A DNA stretch of 64,000 bases from Chloroflexota bacterium (GCA_022826725.1 JAJDUF010000019.1:47472-111471); one strand, 5' to 3'. Numbered from the stretch's first letter, positions 16,678 to 25,597 are shown. The notes: generated from the letters alone by a model not told the origin. Translations and numbers: made by a program.

Positions 16678-18111
16678 CTAGCTCCCCTGCCGCACCGAGA
16701 ACAGTTCGGCGCGCTCCAGGCGAATGTCCAGGGACAGCCAGCGTCCGTAGAGATCCGCGACCGAGTCGTGCTCGCGCCAGTGCAGCCGGTGGTCTATCGC
16801 ATCGGCTTGGATCGGCGCCATATCTGCGGGGGTATAGCCGGCGATAGGAAATCCGGCTTCATCGAGCAGCCCCACACGACAGGCACCTTCGCCTGCATCC
16901 ACGTTGATCCGCAGCTGCTCCCGCTCCATGAAAAGCGGGCGGGTGCGAATGCGCCCGCTCTGCGCCGCGCGCAGGCCGGCAAACCCGTCCACGCGCAAGG
17001 TTGCCAAGCAGAGGCCCCGGGGGCGCTCAGTGCCGGGCGGTAGCTCGCGCGGCGGAGCCGGGCTGTGGTACCACGCGCCCGACGTGTGATAGAAGTAGAG
17101 CCGGTCACCCTCCCGGAGCGGTGCCGACGGGAACATCGCCATCCGGCCGCTGTCCCAGGTATCGCCTACGCCGCGAGGCAGAATGCACCGCGCCGCCGGG
17201 GGCCGTATCCACTCCTCGCCGTCGCGCGAATAGGCCAGGTCTATATCCAAAGACCAATCGTCGTGCGCGTGCAGGATACGCGCGAAGCCCAGGTACATAT
17301 CGTCGTAGACATAGCCGTTGTTCATGTAAATCTGATCGTGGGGACGGTCGTGCTCGTCAATCGGCAGGATCGGCACGAACGGCGACCAGGACACGAAATC
17401 GGGACTCCAGGTTGTGTGCCGGAGGCGGATCCACATATCGCGCTCACGATCCCAATACATGCGCTTGCCGAAGAGCCGGTAGCCGCGACGCAGCGTGTCC
17501 ACCATGAACGTATACGTGTCGCCAAAGCCAGCGGCGAACGTATGCACCAGCCGCTCCCGGTCCGGCCAGTGGATGCCGTCGGGCGAGGTGGACGTATACA
17601 GGCCGTTCGGGTGTGAGGTGTCCTTGCGGGCATAGAGGCGCTGCCCCGTCTCCGGATCGCGGTCGCGGTTATAGCGCCAGATAGCCATCTTGTAGCGACC
17701 GTCGGGATTGGGGTCGAGGGGATCACGAGCGATGCACGGCCCGGTCAGCTCGTGCGGGCCGGGGTATACGCCGGAGGCGGTGAAGTTCACGACACAGATG
17801 TTGTTGTCGCGGCTGCCGCGAAACTCGTGTATCCCCAGCGAGGGCGTGTCCCAGTGGATGCCGTCACGGGAACGCGCTTGGCAAACAAAGGCCGACTCGT
17901 GCATCCCCTCGGGATGATCGGGTCGCGTGTAGTACCAGAGGACAATTCCACCCGTCTGCGGATCGCGCTCGTAGCCGCCGTGGTCAACACAGATGGGACC
18001 CCACGGATCGGTGAACACGTGGATGGGATTGTCGGGGTGCTGCTCCAGCCGGTGAAAGACCCGCTCGACCCCCTGGGAGGAGTGGATATGGTAGTCGTCT
18101 ACAAAGAGCAT
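16678..18111 (-). CDS. Five-bladed beta-propeller glycosidase-like protein (GH32/43 clan-like)
   Basis: A 477-residue protein with repeated Ser-x-Asp-Gly-x-x-Trp (Asp-box-like) motifs: SRDGIHWDTP, SPDGIHWPDRE, SPDFVSWSPF, SRDGEEWIRPP. This pattern and the C-terminal beta-sandwich part resemble proteins annotated as glycosyl hydrolase family 32/43-like five-bladed propellers. No catalytic triad can be assigned with confidence. There is no signal peptide, so it may act in the cytosol. A paralogue of the same length lies at 24137. Downstream on the chromosome (18182) is an enolase-superfamily enzyme on the same strand, suggesting joint use of an oxidised or branched sugar. ATG at 18111 chosen at family-like MLFVDDYH. 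Confidence 0.65.
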   Translation of the reverse strand: MLFVDDYHIHSSQGVERVFHRLEQHPDNPIHVFTDPWGPICVDHGGYERDPQTGGIVLWYYTRPDHPEGMHESAFVCQARSRDGIHWDTPSLGIHEFRGSRDNNICVVNFTASGVYPGPHELTGPCIARDPLDPNPDGRYKMAIWRYNRDRDPETGQRLYARKDTSHPNGLYTSTSPDGIHWPDRERLVHTFAAGFGDTYTFMVDTLRRGYRLFGKRMYWDRERDMWIRLRHTTWSPDFVSWSPFVPILPIDEHDRPHDQIYMNNGYVYDDMYLGFARILHAHDDWSLDIDLAYSRDGEEWIRPPAARCILPRGVGDTWDSGRMAMFPSAPLREGDRLYFYHTSGAWYHSPAPPRELPPGTERPRGLCLATLRVDGFAGLRAAQSGRIRTRPLFMEREQLRINVDAGEGACRVGLLDEAGFPIAGYTPADMAPIQADAIDHRLHWREHDSVADLYGRWLSLDIRLERAELFSVRQGS

Positions 18112-18181
18112 GGTGGCTACGCTCCTTTGCCCTGGACACCACCTCCGACCCGTTCCCGAATTGGCAAGGGCGAACGCCTAC

Positions 18182-19336
18182 TCAGCCGGGCGGGGCGGTG
18201 ACCGCGTTGGCGCGGATGAAGTCGAAGTTGATATCCCAGCCCAGGCCCGGTTGCTGCGAGACGTGGACACACCCCGCCTCATCCATTGGATCAACGATGG
18301 AATTGAGCCAGGGCGTCCGCTGCTCGTAGTCGAGGAACGGGTGGAGCAGCCCACGCTCGTAATACTCCCCGGGAATGCCCATCGCGCAGAGGGCGTGCAG
18401 GTTGCCCGGCCCGCCGCCATGCACTTCCATCCGCACGCCGAACGACTCGCAAAGATGCGCCGTCTTCATCAGCGGCGTGATCCCGCCCACGTCGCCGACG
18501 CCGCCGCGGCTCATGTCCGAGGCCCCGCGCACGATCCACTCGGCCCGCGTGAACATCTGCCCCTCGGCCGTCTCCGGACCGAGCACTGGGATGGAGAGCT
18601 GCTCGGTCAGCCACACATAGGAGGAGACGTTATGCTCGTCCATCGGCTCCTCGAACCAATGGTAGTCCAGCTTTTCCAGCTCCTTCCCGATGTAGAGCGC
18701 TTCTTCCCGGCTGTAGTGGTGGAAGCAGTCGAGCATCAGCGCCATCTCGTCACCGACCCGCTCCCGGACGGCCCGACAGGCGGCGACGTCCCGCTTGGGG
18801 TCCGGTGCCCAGGGGATCGGCGGCATCCAAGTATGGAGCTTGAAGGCGGTGTAGCCCTCCGCGCGGCACTGCGCGGCGAACTCTCCGTAGGCCTCCGGCG
18901 TATTCAGGCCGCCCGCGACCTCATCGCCACACATCGTGCTGGCATAGGCCGGTACTTTGTCGCGGGCGCCGCCGAGGAGCTTGTAGACGGGCTGGCCGAG
19001 GGCGCGGCCGGCGAGGTCCCAGAGCGCCTGATCCACCACGCCAATGAGCCGGTCGGACAGGACTTCCCTCGAACCACGCTGGGCCTGCTTGACTTTCTGC
19101 CAGAGCTTCTCGCGGTAGAAGGGATCCTCGCCGACGAGCATCGGCTTGACGACCTGCCGAATAGCCCCGACGGGATGGCCCCCGAAGCAGTAGCCACTGA
19201 TGCCCTCGTCGGTGCTGATCTCTACGAGGCACTCCGTGGCGTCGTACTCGGGAACCGGGTGGGAATGTCCCTCCGAATCGCGCGCGATCTGCGACCTGTA
19301 CGTAAAGGGCTGCGCCGTCACATCCACAATCTTCAT
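18182..19336 (-). CDS. Mandelate racemase/enolase-superfamily dehydratase
   Basis: A 384-residue enolase-superfamily enzyme, most likely a sugar-acid dehydratase. Visible: FKLHTW at the end of strand 2 (acid/base Lys, KxH), metal ligands in LMLDCFHHY, FEEP and GPETAEG, Asp in DMSRGGVGDVGG and His in MEVHGGG. Compared with the enzyme at 1431, the metal-ligand segments and barrel loops differ, so they act on different acids. A GGGAG lies 10 nt before the ATG at 19336. It is coded between a propeller protein and a Gfo/Idh dehydrogenase, all on the minus strand, which supports a catabolic grouping for an uncommon sugar acid. Confidence 0.88.
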   Translation of the reverse strand: MKIVDVTAQPFTYRSQIARDSEGHSHPVPEYDATECLVEISTDEGISGYCFGGHPVGAIRQVVKPMLVGEDPFYREKLWQKVKQAQRGSREVLSDRLIGVVDQALWDLAGRALGQPVYKLLGGARDKVPAYASTMCGDEVAGGLNTPEAYGEFAAQCRAEGYTAFKLHTWMPPIPWAPDPKRDVAACRAVRERVGDEMALMLDCFHHYSREEALYIGKELEKLDYHWFEEPMDEHNVSSYVWLTEQLSIPVLGPETAEGQMFTRAEWIVRGASDMSRGGVGDVGGITPLMKTAHLCESFGVRMEVHGGGPGNLHALCAMGIPGEYYERGLLHPFLDYEQRTPWLNSIVDPMDEAGCVHVSQQPGLGWDINFDFIRANAVTAPPG

Positions 19337-19365
19337 GCGCTACGTGCTCCCTGTCTATGGCGGGC

Positions 19366-19468
19366 CTCACCCCCCGGCCCCCTCTCCATCGCCGAGCGAT
19401 AGAGAGGGGGAGTCATCATGGCAACCGTCAGTCTCTTCCCTATGAAAGAGGGGGGTTGGGGGTAGGTA
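19366..19468. repeat. Dispersed CCCCGGCCCCCTCTCC repeat pair
   Basis: CACCCCCCGGCCCCCTCTCCATCGCCGAGCGATAGAGAGGGGG followed 30 bp later by GAAAGAGGGGGGTTGGGGGT. The two halves can pair as a GC-rich stem. This fills the gap between the Gfo/Idh gene and the enolase-superfamily gene and is related to the blocks at 12790 and 44112. Confidence 0.65.
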
Positions 19469-19478
19469 ATAGCTCGCT

Positions 19479-20531
19479 CTAGTACCAGCCGTGCTCGTAG
19501 GTGGCGACCTCGCCGGACTCTTGCGAGAACCAGCCGGGACCGCTACTCAGCCGAACCTCCTGGTTGGTGAGCGCCGACTCTTCGGCAGCAAACAGGATTT
19601 CCATGATGTGCCGGCCGTAGACACCCGACGACGGCGGCTCGATGTTGCGCTCGATGGCTGTATGGAAAGCCTCCCACTCACGGGCAAAGTTACTGCTCTC
19701 GTCCTCGACGGCGACCCGCTCCCACTTGTCGCCTTTGCCTACCCAGACGCCGGCCTCGACGAGGCCGCCACGCCCGATGTGCAGCGACCCTTCCGAGCAG
19801 ATGATGTTCAGATCGTGGTTTGGTCCGCCGTCCTTGTAGGCCACGGCCACGGCGAGACCGACCTGCCCGTTCTTGTAGCGGATCATCGCCGATCCGTAGT
19901 CGTCGGCGGCCTGGTAGTACGAGCGATTGCCGATGGCCGCCGACACGGAGAGCGCTTGCGATGCCATGAACCAGGTCAAGCGGTCCACCACATGCACGCC
20001 GTTGGTAAGCCACATGCCGCCGCCGTGATAACGACTGCGATACTGCGCCCGGCGGCGGGGGTAGCCCCAACGCTTGGACATGTAGTTGACGGCGGTGATG
20101 ACCGGCCCCAGCTCGCCCGAATCGAGGATTTCCCGCGCCCGGCGGTTGGTCGGGGAGAAGTGGTTGGTCAGGCCCACCATCAGCTTCACGCCTTTTTCGC
20201 GGGCGACAGCGACCATCTCATCGCACTGCTCCATGCTAATGGCCATCGGCTTTTCCACCAACACGTGCTTGCCGGCCCGGCAGGCATCCACGGTCAGCCG
20301 GTGGTGGAGCATGTGACCCAGCACCACGCCCACCGCGTCAATCTCCGGGTCCGCGAGCAACTCCGTGTGTGTCGCGTAGCCTTTGGGGATGTCGTACTGC
20401 GCCATGAACTCGCGGCGCCGCTCCTCCATCAGATCGGCCACCGCCACGACCTTGACGTGATCAAGCTGGGAGATGCCTCGGCAATGCGAGTTGGCGATGC
20501 CGCCCAGACCGATGATTCCGACCCTCAGCAT
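19479..20531 (-). CDS. Gfo/Idh/MocA family oxidoreductase
   Basis: NAD(P)-dependent sugar dehydrogenase of 350 residues. The N-terminal Rossmann fold starts MLRVGIIGLGGIANSHCRG and the EKP motif (VLVEKPMA) marks the catalytic Lys. The C-terminal domain contains WLTNGVHVVDRL with the usual GxHxxD-type catalytic His. The ATG at 20531 has GGAGGAGG 6-7 nt upstream and begins exactly at the Rossmann strand, so a possible start at 20570 is rejected. One of four Gfo/Idh proteins in the window; its neighbours on the same strand point to sugar or sugar-acid oxidation. Substrate unknown. Confidence 0.92.
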   Translation of the reverse strand: MLRVGIIGLGGIANSHCRGISQLDHVKVVAVADLMEERRREFMAQYDIPKGYATHTELLADPEIDAVGVVLGHMLHHRLTVDACRAGKHVLVEKPMAISMEQCDEMVAVAREKGVKLMVGLTNHFSPTNRRAREILDSGELGPVITAVNYMSKRWGYPRRRAQYRSRYHGGGMWLTNGVHVVDRLTWFMASQALSVSAAIGNRSYYQAADDYGSAMIRYKNGQVGLAVAVAYKDGGPNHDLNIICSEGSLHIGRGGLVEAGVWVGKGDKWERVAVEDESSNFAREWEAFHTAIERNIEPPSSGVYGRHIMEILFAAEESALTNQEVRLSSGPGWFSQESGEVATYEHGWY

Positions 20532-20684
20532 GGGTACCTCCTCCAGACATAGCTGACCGCAGTGTGCCAACGGTGCGGTCGTTCGTCAATGGCACCGCGC
20601 CTTGCCGATCAGCGCCGGCTTTTCCGGCTGGGAGGCAGGGCACGCCGTCCGGTTCGCGTAAAGAGAGCGGTACGGATCATGCGG

Positions 20685-23051
20685 CTAAGGGCTTGCCAAC
20701 CGGTAGCCGACGCCGGACTCCGTGAAGATATATGAGGGGCGCCGCGCGTCGTCTCCGAGCTTGTGGCGGAGGCTCCTCACGAACGAGCGCAGGAGCCGCT
20801 GATCGGCCGGGTGCTCCTGACCCCAGACACGTGCCAACAGTTGATCGTGCGTCACGACGCTACCCGCGTTGGTGGAAAGCTCGTAGAGTAGCTTGTACTC
20901 GGTAGGGGTGAGCCGGACCGGAGCGCCGGCCATCGTGACGCTGCGCTCCACGTAGTTGATAGTGAGGTCTCCCCGCAGATAGGGTTCCAGGGCCTTGCTC
21001 TGCTGGTACATTATCCGCTTGTGCAGGGCGGCCCTGATTCTCGCCAGCAACTCGGCCGGGGAGAACGGCTTGACGATGTAGTCGGCGACTCCCATGTCAA
21101 AGGCCTTGGCAATATCCTGACCCCGGCCGCGCCCGGACAGGATGATGACCGGCACCTCGAGCACCGCAGGAATGCGGTTCAGCAACTCGAATCCGTCGGT
21201 GCCGGGCAGGACCAGGTCCAGCAGCACGAGGTGGGGCTGCTCCCCGGCGAGGAGACGACCTACCTCATCCGGGTCATCGGTCACAATGGGCGTATATCCC
21301 GCTTCGGAGAGCGTGTTCCGGACGTACCGCAGGATTTGCGGGTCGTCATCAACGACAAGAATACGCTCCAGGTCCGTCGGCGCCCGTTCCGAACCGGTGG
21401 AGGCCAGAGTGGGGGCGGATGTTGTACTTGCACCGGACTCAGCGGCTGCCGGAATGGTAAAGGTAAAGCGGGCACCGCGTCCTACTCCGTCGCTCTCGGC
21501 CCAGATGCGGCCCCCGTGCGCCTCCACAATGCCCCGGCAGATCGCCAGGCCCAGCCCGTGTCCGCCGATCTGTCGGCCGTTGTCGTCATCAATCCGAGAG
21601 AACTTGCTGAATAGGCGCGGCAAATGCTCGGCGGCAATCCCCTGGCCCTCATCCGTGACGGAGACCACAACGTACAGGTCTTCGCGTGCTGCCGTCACGC
21701 GGATGGTGGACCACTCGCGGGAGTACTTGGCGGCATTGGAGAAGAGGTTGTAGAGGACTTGGACCACCCGCTGTTTATCCGCCCCGATGCGGGGCAGGTT
21801 CGGCAGCAAGTCCACCTCAATGCTATTCCGGTAGCCACTGCTCAGGAACGCATCTCGTGCCTGGGCAATCACGGCCGCCACATCCGTCGGCTCGGGAGCG
21901 ACCGACAAGGTCCCGGCCTCGATTCGCGTCAGATCGAGCAGGTTGTTGATGAGGTCACGCATATGGTCGGCCTGTTCTTCAATAATGCGGAAGAACTGGC
22001 GTGTCTCGGCCGGATCGAGTGGGGACGAGGTGCCGAGCACGGTAGCGGCGGAGCCTTTGATCGAAGCCAACGGGGTCCGTAGCTCGTGGCTCACCATGCC
22101 GAGGAACTCGGCGCGCAGCCGCTCCAGCTCTTCCAGCGGCGTGATGTCCTGGATGGTGGCAACGACGGACACGAACTCCCCGTCTTCCCCGTAGATGGGT
22201 GTAGTGTTGATGAGCGTGCTCACCGTTTCCCCATCCGGGAGGTGGATGACAATCTCTTCGGCGCGTACCGTCTCCCCGCTGCGGATCGCCCGCTCCAGCG
22301 GCAGTTCAGCGCGGGGAATTTCCTGCCCATCCATCCGCCGCCAGGTCATCGTCTTCAGGAGCTGCTCGAAAGGGTGGTGCCGTCCAGTGGCGCCGCCGAC
22401 GATCCGGCGGGCCTCCTGATTGAACTTCACTACCTCCCGTGTGTGGGCATCGAAGACCAGCACGCCCACCGGGGAGGTGTTGACCAAGGCTTCCAGATCG
22501 GCCTTGGCCTGCTGTTCGTCTCCGTAGCGACGGGCGTTCGTGATCGCCATGGCTGCCTGAGCGGCGAACATTTCGAGCGTCTCTTCATCTTCCCGCGTGA
22601 AGTCCAGGCCGCCTTCTTTCTCGCCGAGGTAGATGTTACCGACATGCTTATCCCCAACACGGATCTGCATCCCTAGAAAGGCACCGAACTGTGGATGGAG
22701 TGCGGGTAAACCGAGCGATCTGAGGTGGGCAACGAAGTCTCGAGTTCGCAGCGGCTCCTGGATCTTGGTCAGGTACTTGAAGAGGGCGGTCGGCTCTGGG
22801 TACTCCATGAGCGCCTGCTTCCCTTCGGGGGTCAGGCCGGAGATGAGCACGTCCTGGAGCTCACCGACGTCGTCCAGGGTGATAATCGCGCTATACCGCG
22901 CGTCCGTCAGCGACCGGGCATTATCTGAGACCTCTTGCAGGACAGCATCGAGGTCAAGGTCCTCGCTGATACGGAGGATGGCCTCGGTCAGGCTGGCGAG
23001 CCGGGCGCGCAGCGTCTCATTCTCCGCCTTAAAGCGTTCGCCTTCTCTCAA
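20685..23051 (-). CDS. GAF-PAS histidine kinase fused to response regulator with DNA-binding domain
   Basis: A 788-residue single-chain phosphorelay protein with no membrane helix. In order: short coiled coil (1-28), GAF (about 30-175), PAS (183-305), HisKA with His322 in MVSHELRTPL, HATPase (425-530, N box NLFSNAAKYS, GGHGLGLAI), a Ser/Thr/Ala-rich linker, a receiver with Asp612 in LLDLVLPGTDG, and an OmpR/KdpE-type winged helix (695-785, ending GVGYRL). Kinase and transcription factor are therefore one polypeptide. Start is TTG at 23051 with GAGGT 6 nt upstream. It lies in the sugar island, so it may sense a metabolite there, but target genes are not evident. Confidence 0.9.
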   Translation of the reverse strand: MREGERFKAENETLRARLASLTEAILRISEDLDLDAVLQEVSDNARSLTDARYSAIITLDDVGELQDVLISGLTPEGKQALMEYPEPTALFKYLTKIQEPLRTRDFVAHLRSLGLPALHPQFGAFLGMQIRVGDKHVGNIYLGEKEGGLDFTREDEETLEMFAAQAAMAITNARRYGDEQQAKADLEALVNTSPVGVLVFDAHTREVVKFNQEARRIVGGATGRHHPFEQLLKTMTWRRMDGQEIPRAELPLERAIRSGETVRAEEIVIHLPDGETVSTLINTTPIYGEDGEFVSVVATIQDITPLEELERLRAEFLGMVSHELRTPLASIKGSAATVLGTSSPLDPAETRQFFRIIEEQADHMRDLINNLLDLTRIEAGTLSVAPEPTDVAAVIAQARDAFLSSGYRNSIEVDLLPNLPRIGADKQRVVQVLYNLFSNAAKYSREWSTIRVTAAREDLYVVVSVTDEGQGIAAEHLPRLFSKFSRIDDDNGRQIGGHGLGLAICRGIVEAHGGRIWAESDGVGRGARFTFTIPAAAESGASTTSAPTLASTGSERAPTDLERILVVDDDPQILRYVRNTLSEAGYTPIVTDDPDEVGRLLAGEQPHLVLLDLVLPGTDGFELLNRIPAVLEVPVIILSGRGRGQDIAKAFDMGVADYIVKPFSPAELLARIRAALHKRIMYQQSKALEPYLRGDLTINYVERSVTMAGAPVRLTPTEYKLLYELSTNAGSVVTHDQLLARVWGQEHPADQRLLRSFVRSLRHKLGDDARRPSYIFTESGVGYRLASP

Positions 23052-23519
23052 CTCAGCACCTCGTTGGGGGGATACACTGCCCTAAGCAGCGCACTGCACA
23101 CAAGACAATATATCAACCGGACCGGCTGTTGAGCACCGAACCGAAATATTCACGAATGTTCACAGATGCAGCCATGCTCTCTGCACCATACGCATACCGC
23201 CCACGGCTGCTGACCCTCGAATGTTGCCGCCGCTGGCGGATTCACTGCCTGCCAGCGCCATCGGTTCAGCCAGTAGACCGCAGTGGTCGGCGCATGAAGT
23301 GGCTGCACGTGGTGGCGGATTGACACCTGTGAGTGAATACTTTATTATGTTCCGGCACCTCAGTGTATAAATCTTTATTCACTGAGACGCCTACCTGGTG
23401 AAAGCGGATGGAGTACCCCGGCTCGCCGGCAGCCCGGCGCGGTCCTCCTGGACCCATACCATGGCTGTAGGGCCACGATTGTCGCCGCGCGGCGGCTAGG
23501 GAGGAAGTGGACGCGCGTC
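23052..23519. other. AT-rich regulatory intergenic region
   Basis: The 468-bp gap between the kinase hybrid (minus) and the small HTH gene (plus) is visibly AT-richer than its surroundings, mainly 23100-23400. It contains a near-consensus promoter (23320-23348) and an inverted repeat AGTGAATA (23332-23339)/TATTCACT (about 23373-23380), separated by about 33 bp, downstream of the -10 box. Motifs ATATTCAC and GAATGTTCACAG near 23145 share the TTCAC core. No ORF of note is seen. Confidence 0.6.
23320..23348 (+). promoter_or_regulatory. Near-consensus sigma-70 type promoter
   Basis: TTGACA (23320-23325), a 17-bp spacer and TATTAT (23343-23348): five of six bases match the -10 consensus and six of six the -35. 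It reads toward the HTH gene at 23520, about 165 bp upstream of its ATG. An AGTGAATA/TATTCACT dyad overlaps the spacer and the region just downstream, fit for repressor binding. Confidence 0.7.
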
Positions 23520-23723
23520 ATGCCCACCAAGCTCTACAGCATCACCGAGACTGCCCAGCAACTTGGTCTCGGCCGGGTGCGGGTCTGGCAGCTCATCAAG
23601 CGGAGCAAGCTCCCGGCCCAACGGATCGGCCACCAGTGGGCTATCAGCCACCAGGCGATAGCGGCCTTCAAGCGCCGAAAGCGGCAGCGGGGAGTACGCT
23701 GGCAGCGGCGGCAACGCTCTTGA
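23520..23723 (+). CDS. Small helix-turn-helix (excisionase/MerR-like) protein
   Basis: A 67-residue basic protein whose core YSITETAQQLGLGRVRVWQLI is a winged helix-turn-helix of the excisionase/HTH_17 kind: helix 1 recognises ITETAQQLG, turn GLGRV, recognition helix RVWQLIKRSKLPAQRIG, then a wing (HQWAISHQAIAAF). The Arg/Lys/Gln-rich tail likely grips DNA. A GGGAGGAAG lies upstream but 15 nt away, a long spacing. No recombinase or phage gene is nearby, so it is an orphan regulator. Its strong AT-rich promoter and dyad suggest autoregulation. Downstream lies a duplicated gene fragment. Confidence 0.7.
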   Translation: MPTKLYSITETAQQLGLGRVRVWQLIKRSKLPAQRIGHQWAISHQAIAAFKRRKRQRGVRWQRRQRS

Positions 23724-23762
23724 CCATAGGCGCCGTCCCACATCTTCATCACGTCGCACCGG

Positions 23763-23953
23763 TAGGAGTAGAAGCGGGCGTGTCGCAGCGTGAAGCGCAA
23801 GACTACCGGGCGACCTTGCCACGGCCGCAGATCGCCTTCCGGCCAGCGTAGCTCGCCACGGAGGTGCTCGCCCGGCAAGTGTTCGGACATGGCGAGCACG
23901 GTGCCGTCCAGGTCTTGTAGCTCGGCGGATAGCTCGCCGCGCACTGCCGTGAC
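23763..23953. repeat. 191-bp direct repeat, copy 1 (fragment of glycosidase-like gene 3' end)
   Basis: Bases 23763-23953 repeat 24150-24340 with the same length and about 90 percent identity by eye. Copy 2 is the 3' end of the propeller glycosidase gene at 24137. In copy 1 the minus strand still reads LSAELQDLDGTVLA and VLRFTLRHARFYSY, so it is a gene fragment with only a few substitutions and no frameshift. It ends abruptly at both sides, indicating a partial tandem duplication. Confidence 0.85.
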
Positions 23954-23955
23954 AT

Positions 23956-24123
23956 TTGAGCGATGTGCCGGACACGGCCACGTTCCAGGTCCTCGGCTTC
24001 TACCGGTGCAACGTGACGGCGGCCGATAGCGGCTTCTGGGAGCGCGTGTTCATCGGGGTGGCGCACCCGCCGCCGACACTCCCGGCGCAAGCCGACTATC
24101 CCAACTGCCCGACAACGGAGTGA
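23956..24123 (+). other. 55-codon ORF between the two repeat copies, possible gene remnant
   Basis: A TTG-initiated frame that opens inside the edge of repeat copy 1 and reads DTATFQVLGFYRC and GFWERVFIGVAHP, ending in TGA at 24123. Codon choice resembles neighbouring coding DNA. I do not recognise it. It lacks a ribosome site and may be the tail of a gene whose front was lost in the rearrangement that made the direct repeat. Confidence 0.35.
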
Positions 24124-24136
24124 GTACGGCGGTGGC

Positions 24137-25573
24137 TCACTCGAACCAGTAGGAGTAGAAGCGAGCGTGTCGCAGCGTGAAGCGCAAGACTACCGGGCGA
24201 CCTTGCCACGGCTGCAGATCGCCTTCCGGCCAGCGTAGCTCGCCGCGGAGTCGCTCGCCCTGCAAGCGCTCGGACGTGGCGAGCACGGTGCCGTCCAGGT
24301 CTTGTAGCTCGGCGGATAGCTCGCCGCGCACTGCCGTGACGTTCGCGTGGAGGGTCCGCCCGGAGAGGCGGAACGGCTGCGTCACCAGCACGCCGGTGGC
24401 ATTGCCGGCATCGAGCGACACAAATCCGTCCCGGCGCAGCACCGCGAGGCAGACTGCTCCGCGGTCGGGGTCGAGGGTGTGGGAATCGGCCCATTTCGCA
24501 GCGGCGCGATACTTCATGCCGGTGTAGTAGAACCAGAGGGTGTCACCGTGGAGCACCGGCGCCGACGGACCGAGGATTTGGGTGATGTCGTAGGCGCCGG
24601 CGCCGGCGGGCGATTGGCCAATGAAGGGCTGGCGGTCATCAAACCGGCTCCAAGTCTGCAAGTCGCGGCTCCAGGCCAGGTGGACCAGGTGAAAGCCCTC
24701 GGTGTTGGGATAGTCGGGCCCGTGTGGTCCGACGGAGTGGAACATGGTCGGTAGCCCGATGTACAGCCCCTCGTAGCGAAAGAGTCCCATGTTGTACACC
24801 TCGACGTTGTACAACGCCGGGTCGTGCGAGAACAGCCGCTGGAGCGTGGGGTCGGCCAAGCGGGCGGCGATCCGCTCGCGGCCGATCTCCTGATCGCGGT
24901 CGTCGGCGTGAAACGTCAGCCGCGGCTCGGTCCAGTGGGCGAAATCCGGGCTGGTGGAGAGCCAGACCGACCGGCCATACGGGCCGCGATGCTTGACCGT
25001 GTGCAGGAACAGGCACGCTTGCCGGTCGAACGAGAGGTTGCTCTCGTCCTGGCTCGGCACGGGCGGCACGTCGAGCGGCGTCCAAGTTATTCCGTCGGGT
25101 GAGGCCAGAAAGCCCTCATTGGTCATGGCCGCTTTATAGCGCCGCGCCGGATTCGGGTCGGTATCGTCATAGACGACGTGCGTGGGGGCATGGTACCCCT
25201 TGCCGGTGAGCGTGGTGATGTAGTTGTTCTGCCGCGAACCGCGGTACTCGACCTGCCCGACGACCGGTTTCGTCCAGTGGAGACCGTCGGTACTATCGTA
25301 GTAACCGGCGCAGCGGATACCCTGTGCCGCCAGCGCCTCGGGGGTGGTGATCGTCCAGAGCTTGTAGACGCGGGCCGCGGGGTCCCACGCTGGCGCGGTC
25401 CGGATTTGGATGGACCCTTGCCCGACATCATCCAGGTCTGTGCGGATGACCGCGCCTTTCTTGGCCGGCTGGTGCGTGGTCCTGGTCAGGCGCTCCAGCC
25501 GGGCGATGCCGGCATCGTCGAGGAACAGCTGGCGTTCTCCCACCGGTACGGCGGCGAGCGTGTCATCGGTCAT
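24137..25573 (-). CDS. Five-bladed beta-propeller glycosidase-like protein
   Basis: A 478-residue paralogue of the protein at 16678. Asp-box-like motifs: STDGLHWTKP, SPDGITWTPL, SPDFAHWTEP, SRDLQTWSRF. The C-terminal ~110 residues form a beta-rich module ending HARFYSYWFE. Order and spacing of motifs match the other copy, so both descend from one gene but have diverged beyond obvious overall identity. No signal peptide is seen. GGAGG lies 8 nt before the ATG at 25573. A Gfo/Idh gene starts 25 bp away on the other side of its 5' end, so both may be one operon. Catalytic residues not assigned; could be a lectin-like or hydrolase protein. Confidence 0.65.
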   Translation of the reverse strand: MTDDTLAAVPVGERQLFLDDAGIARLERLTRTTHQPAKKGAVIRTDLDDVGQGSIQIRTAPAWDPAARVYKLWTITTPEALAAQGIRCAGYYDSTDGLHWTKPVVGQVEYRGSRQNNYITTLTGKGYHAPTHVVYDDTDPNPARRYKAAMTNEGFLASPDGITWTPLDVPPVPSQDESNLSFDRQACLFLHTVKHRGPYGRSVWLSTSPDFAHWTEPRLTFHADDRDQEIGRERIAARLADPTLQRLFSHDPALYNVEVYNMGLFRYEGLYIGLPTMFHSVGPHGPDYPNTEGFHLVHLAWSRDLQTWSRFDDRQPFIGQSPAGAGAYDITQILGPSAPVLHGDTLWFYYTGMKYRAAAKWADSHTLDPDRGAVCLAVLRRDGFVSLDAGNATGVLVTQPFRLSGRTLHANVTAVRGELSAELQDLDGTVLATSERLQGERLRGELRWPEGDLQPWQGRPVVLRFTLRHARFYSYWFE

Positions 25574-25597
25574 TATGCGTACCTCCGGTTTCCTGCA

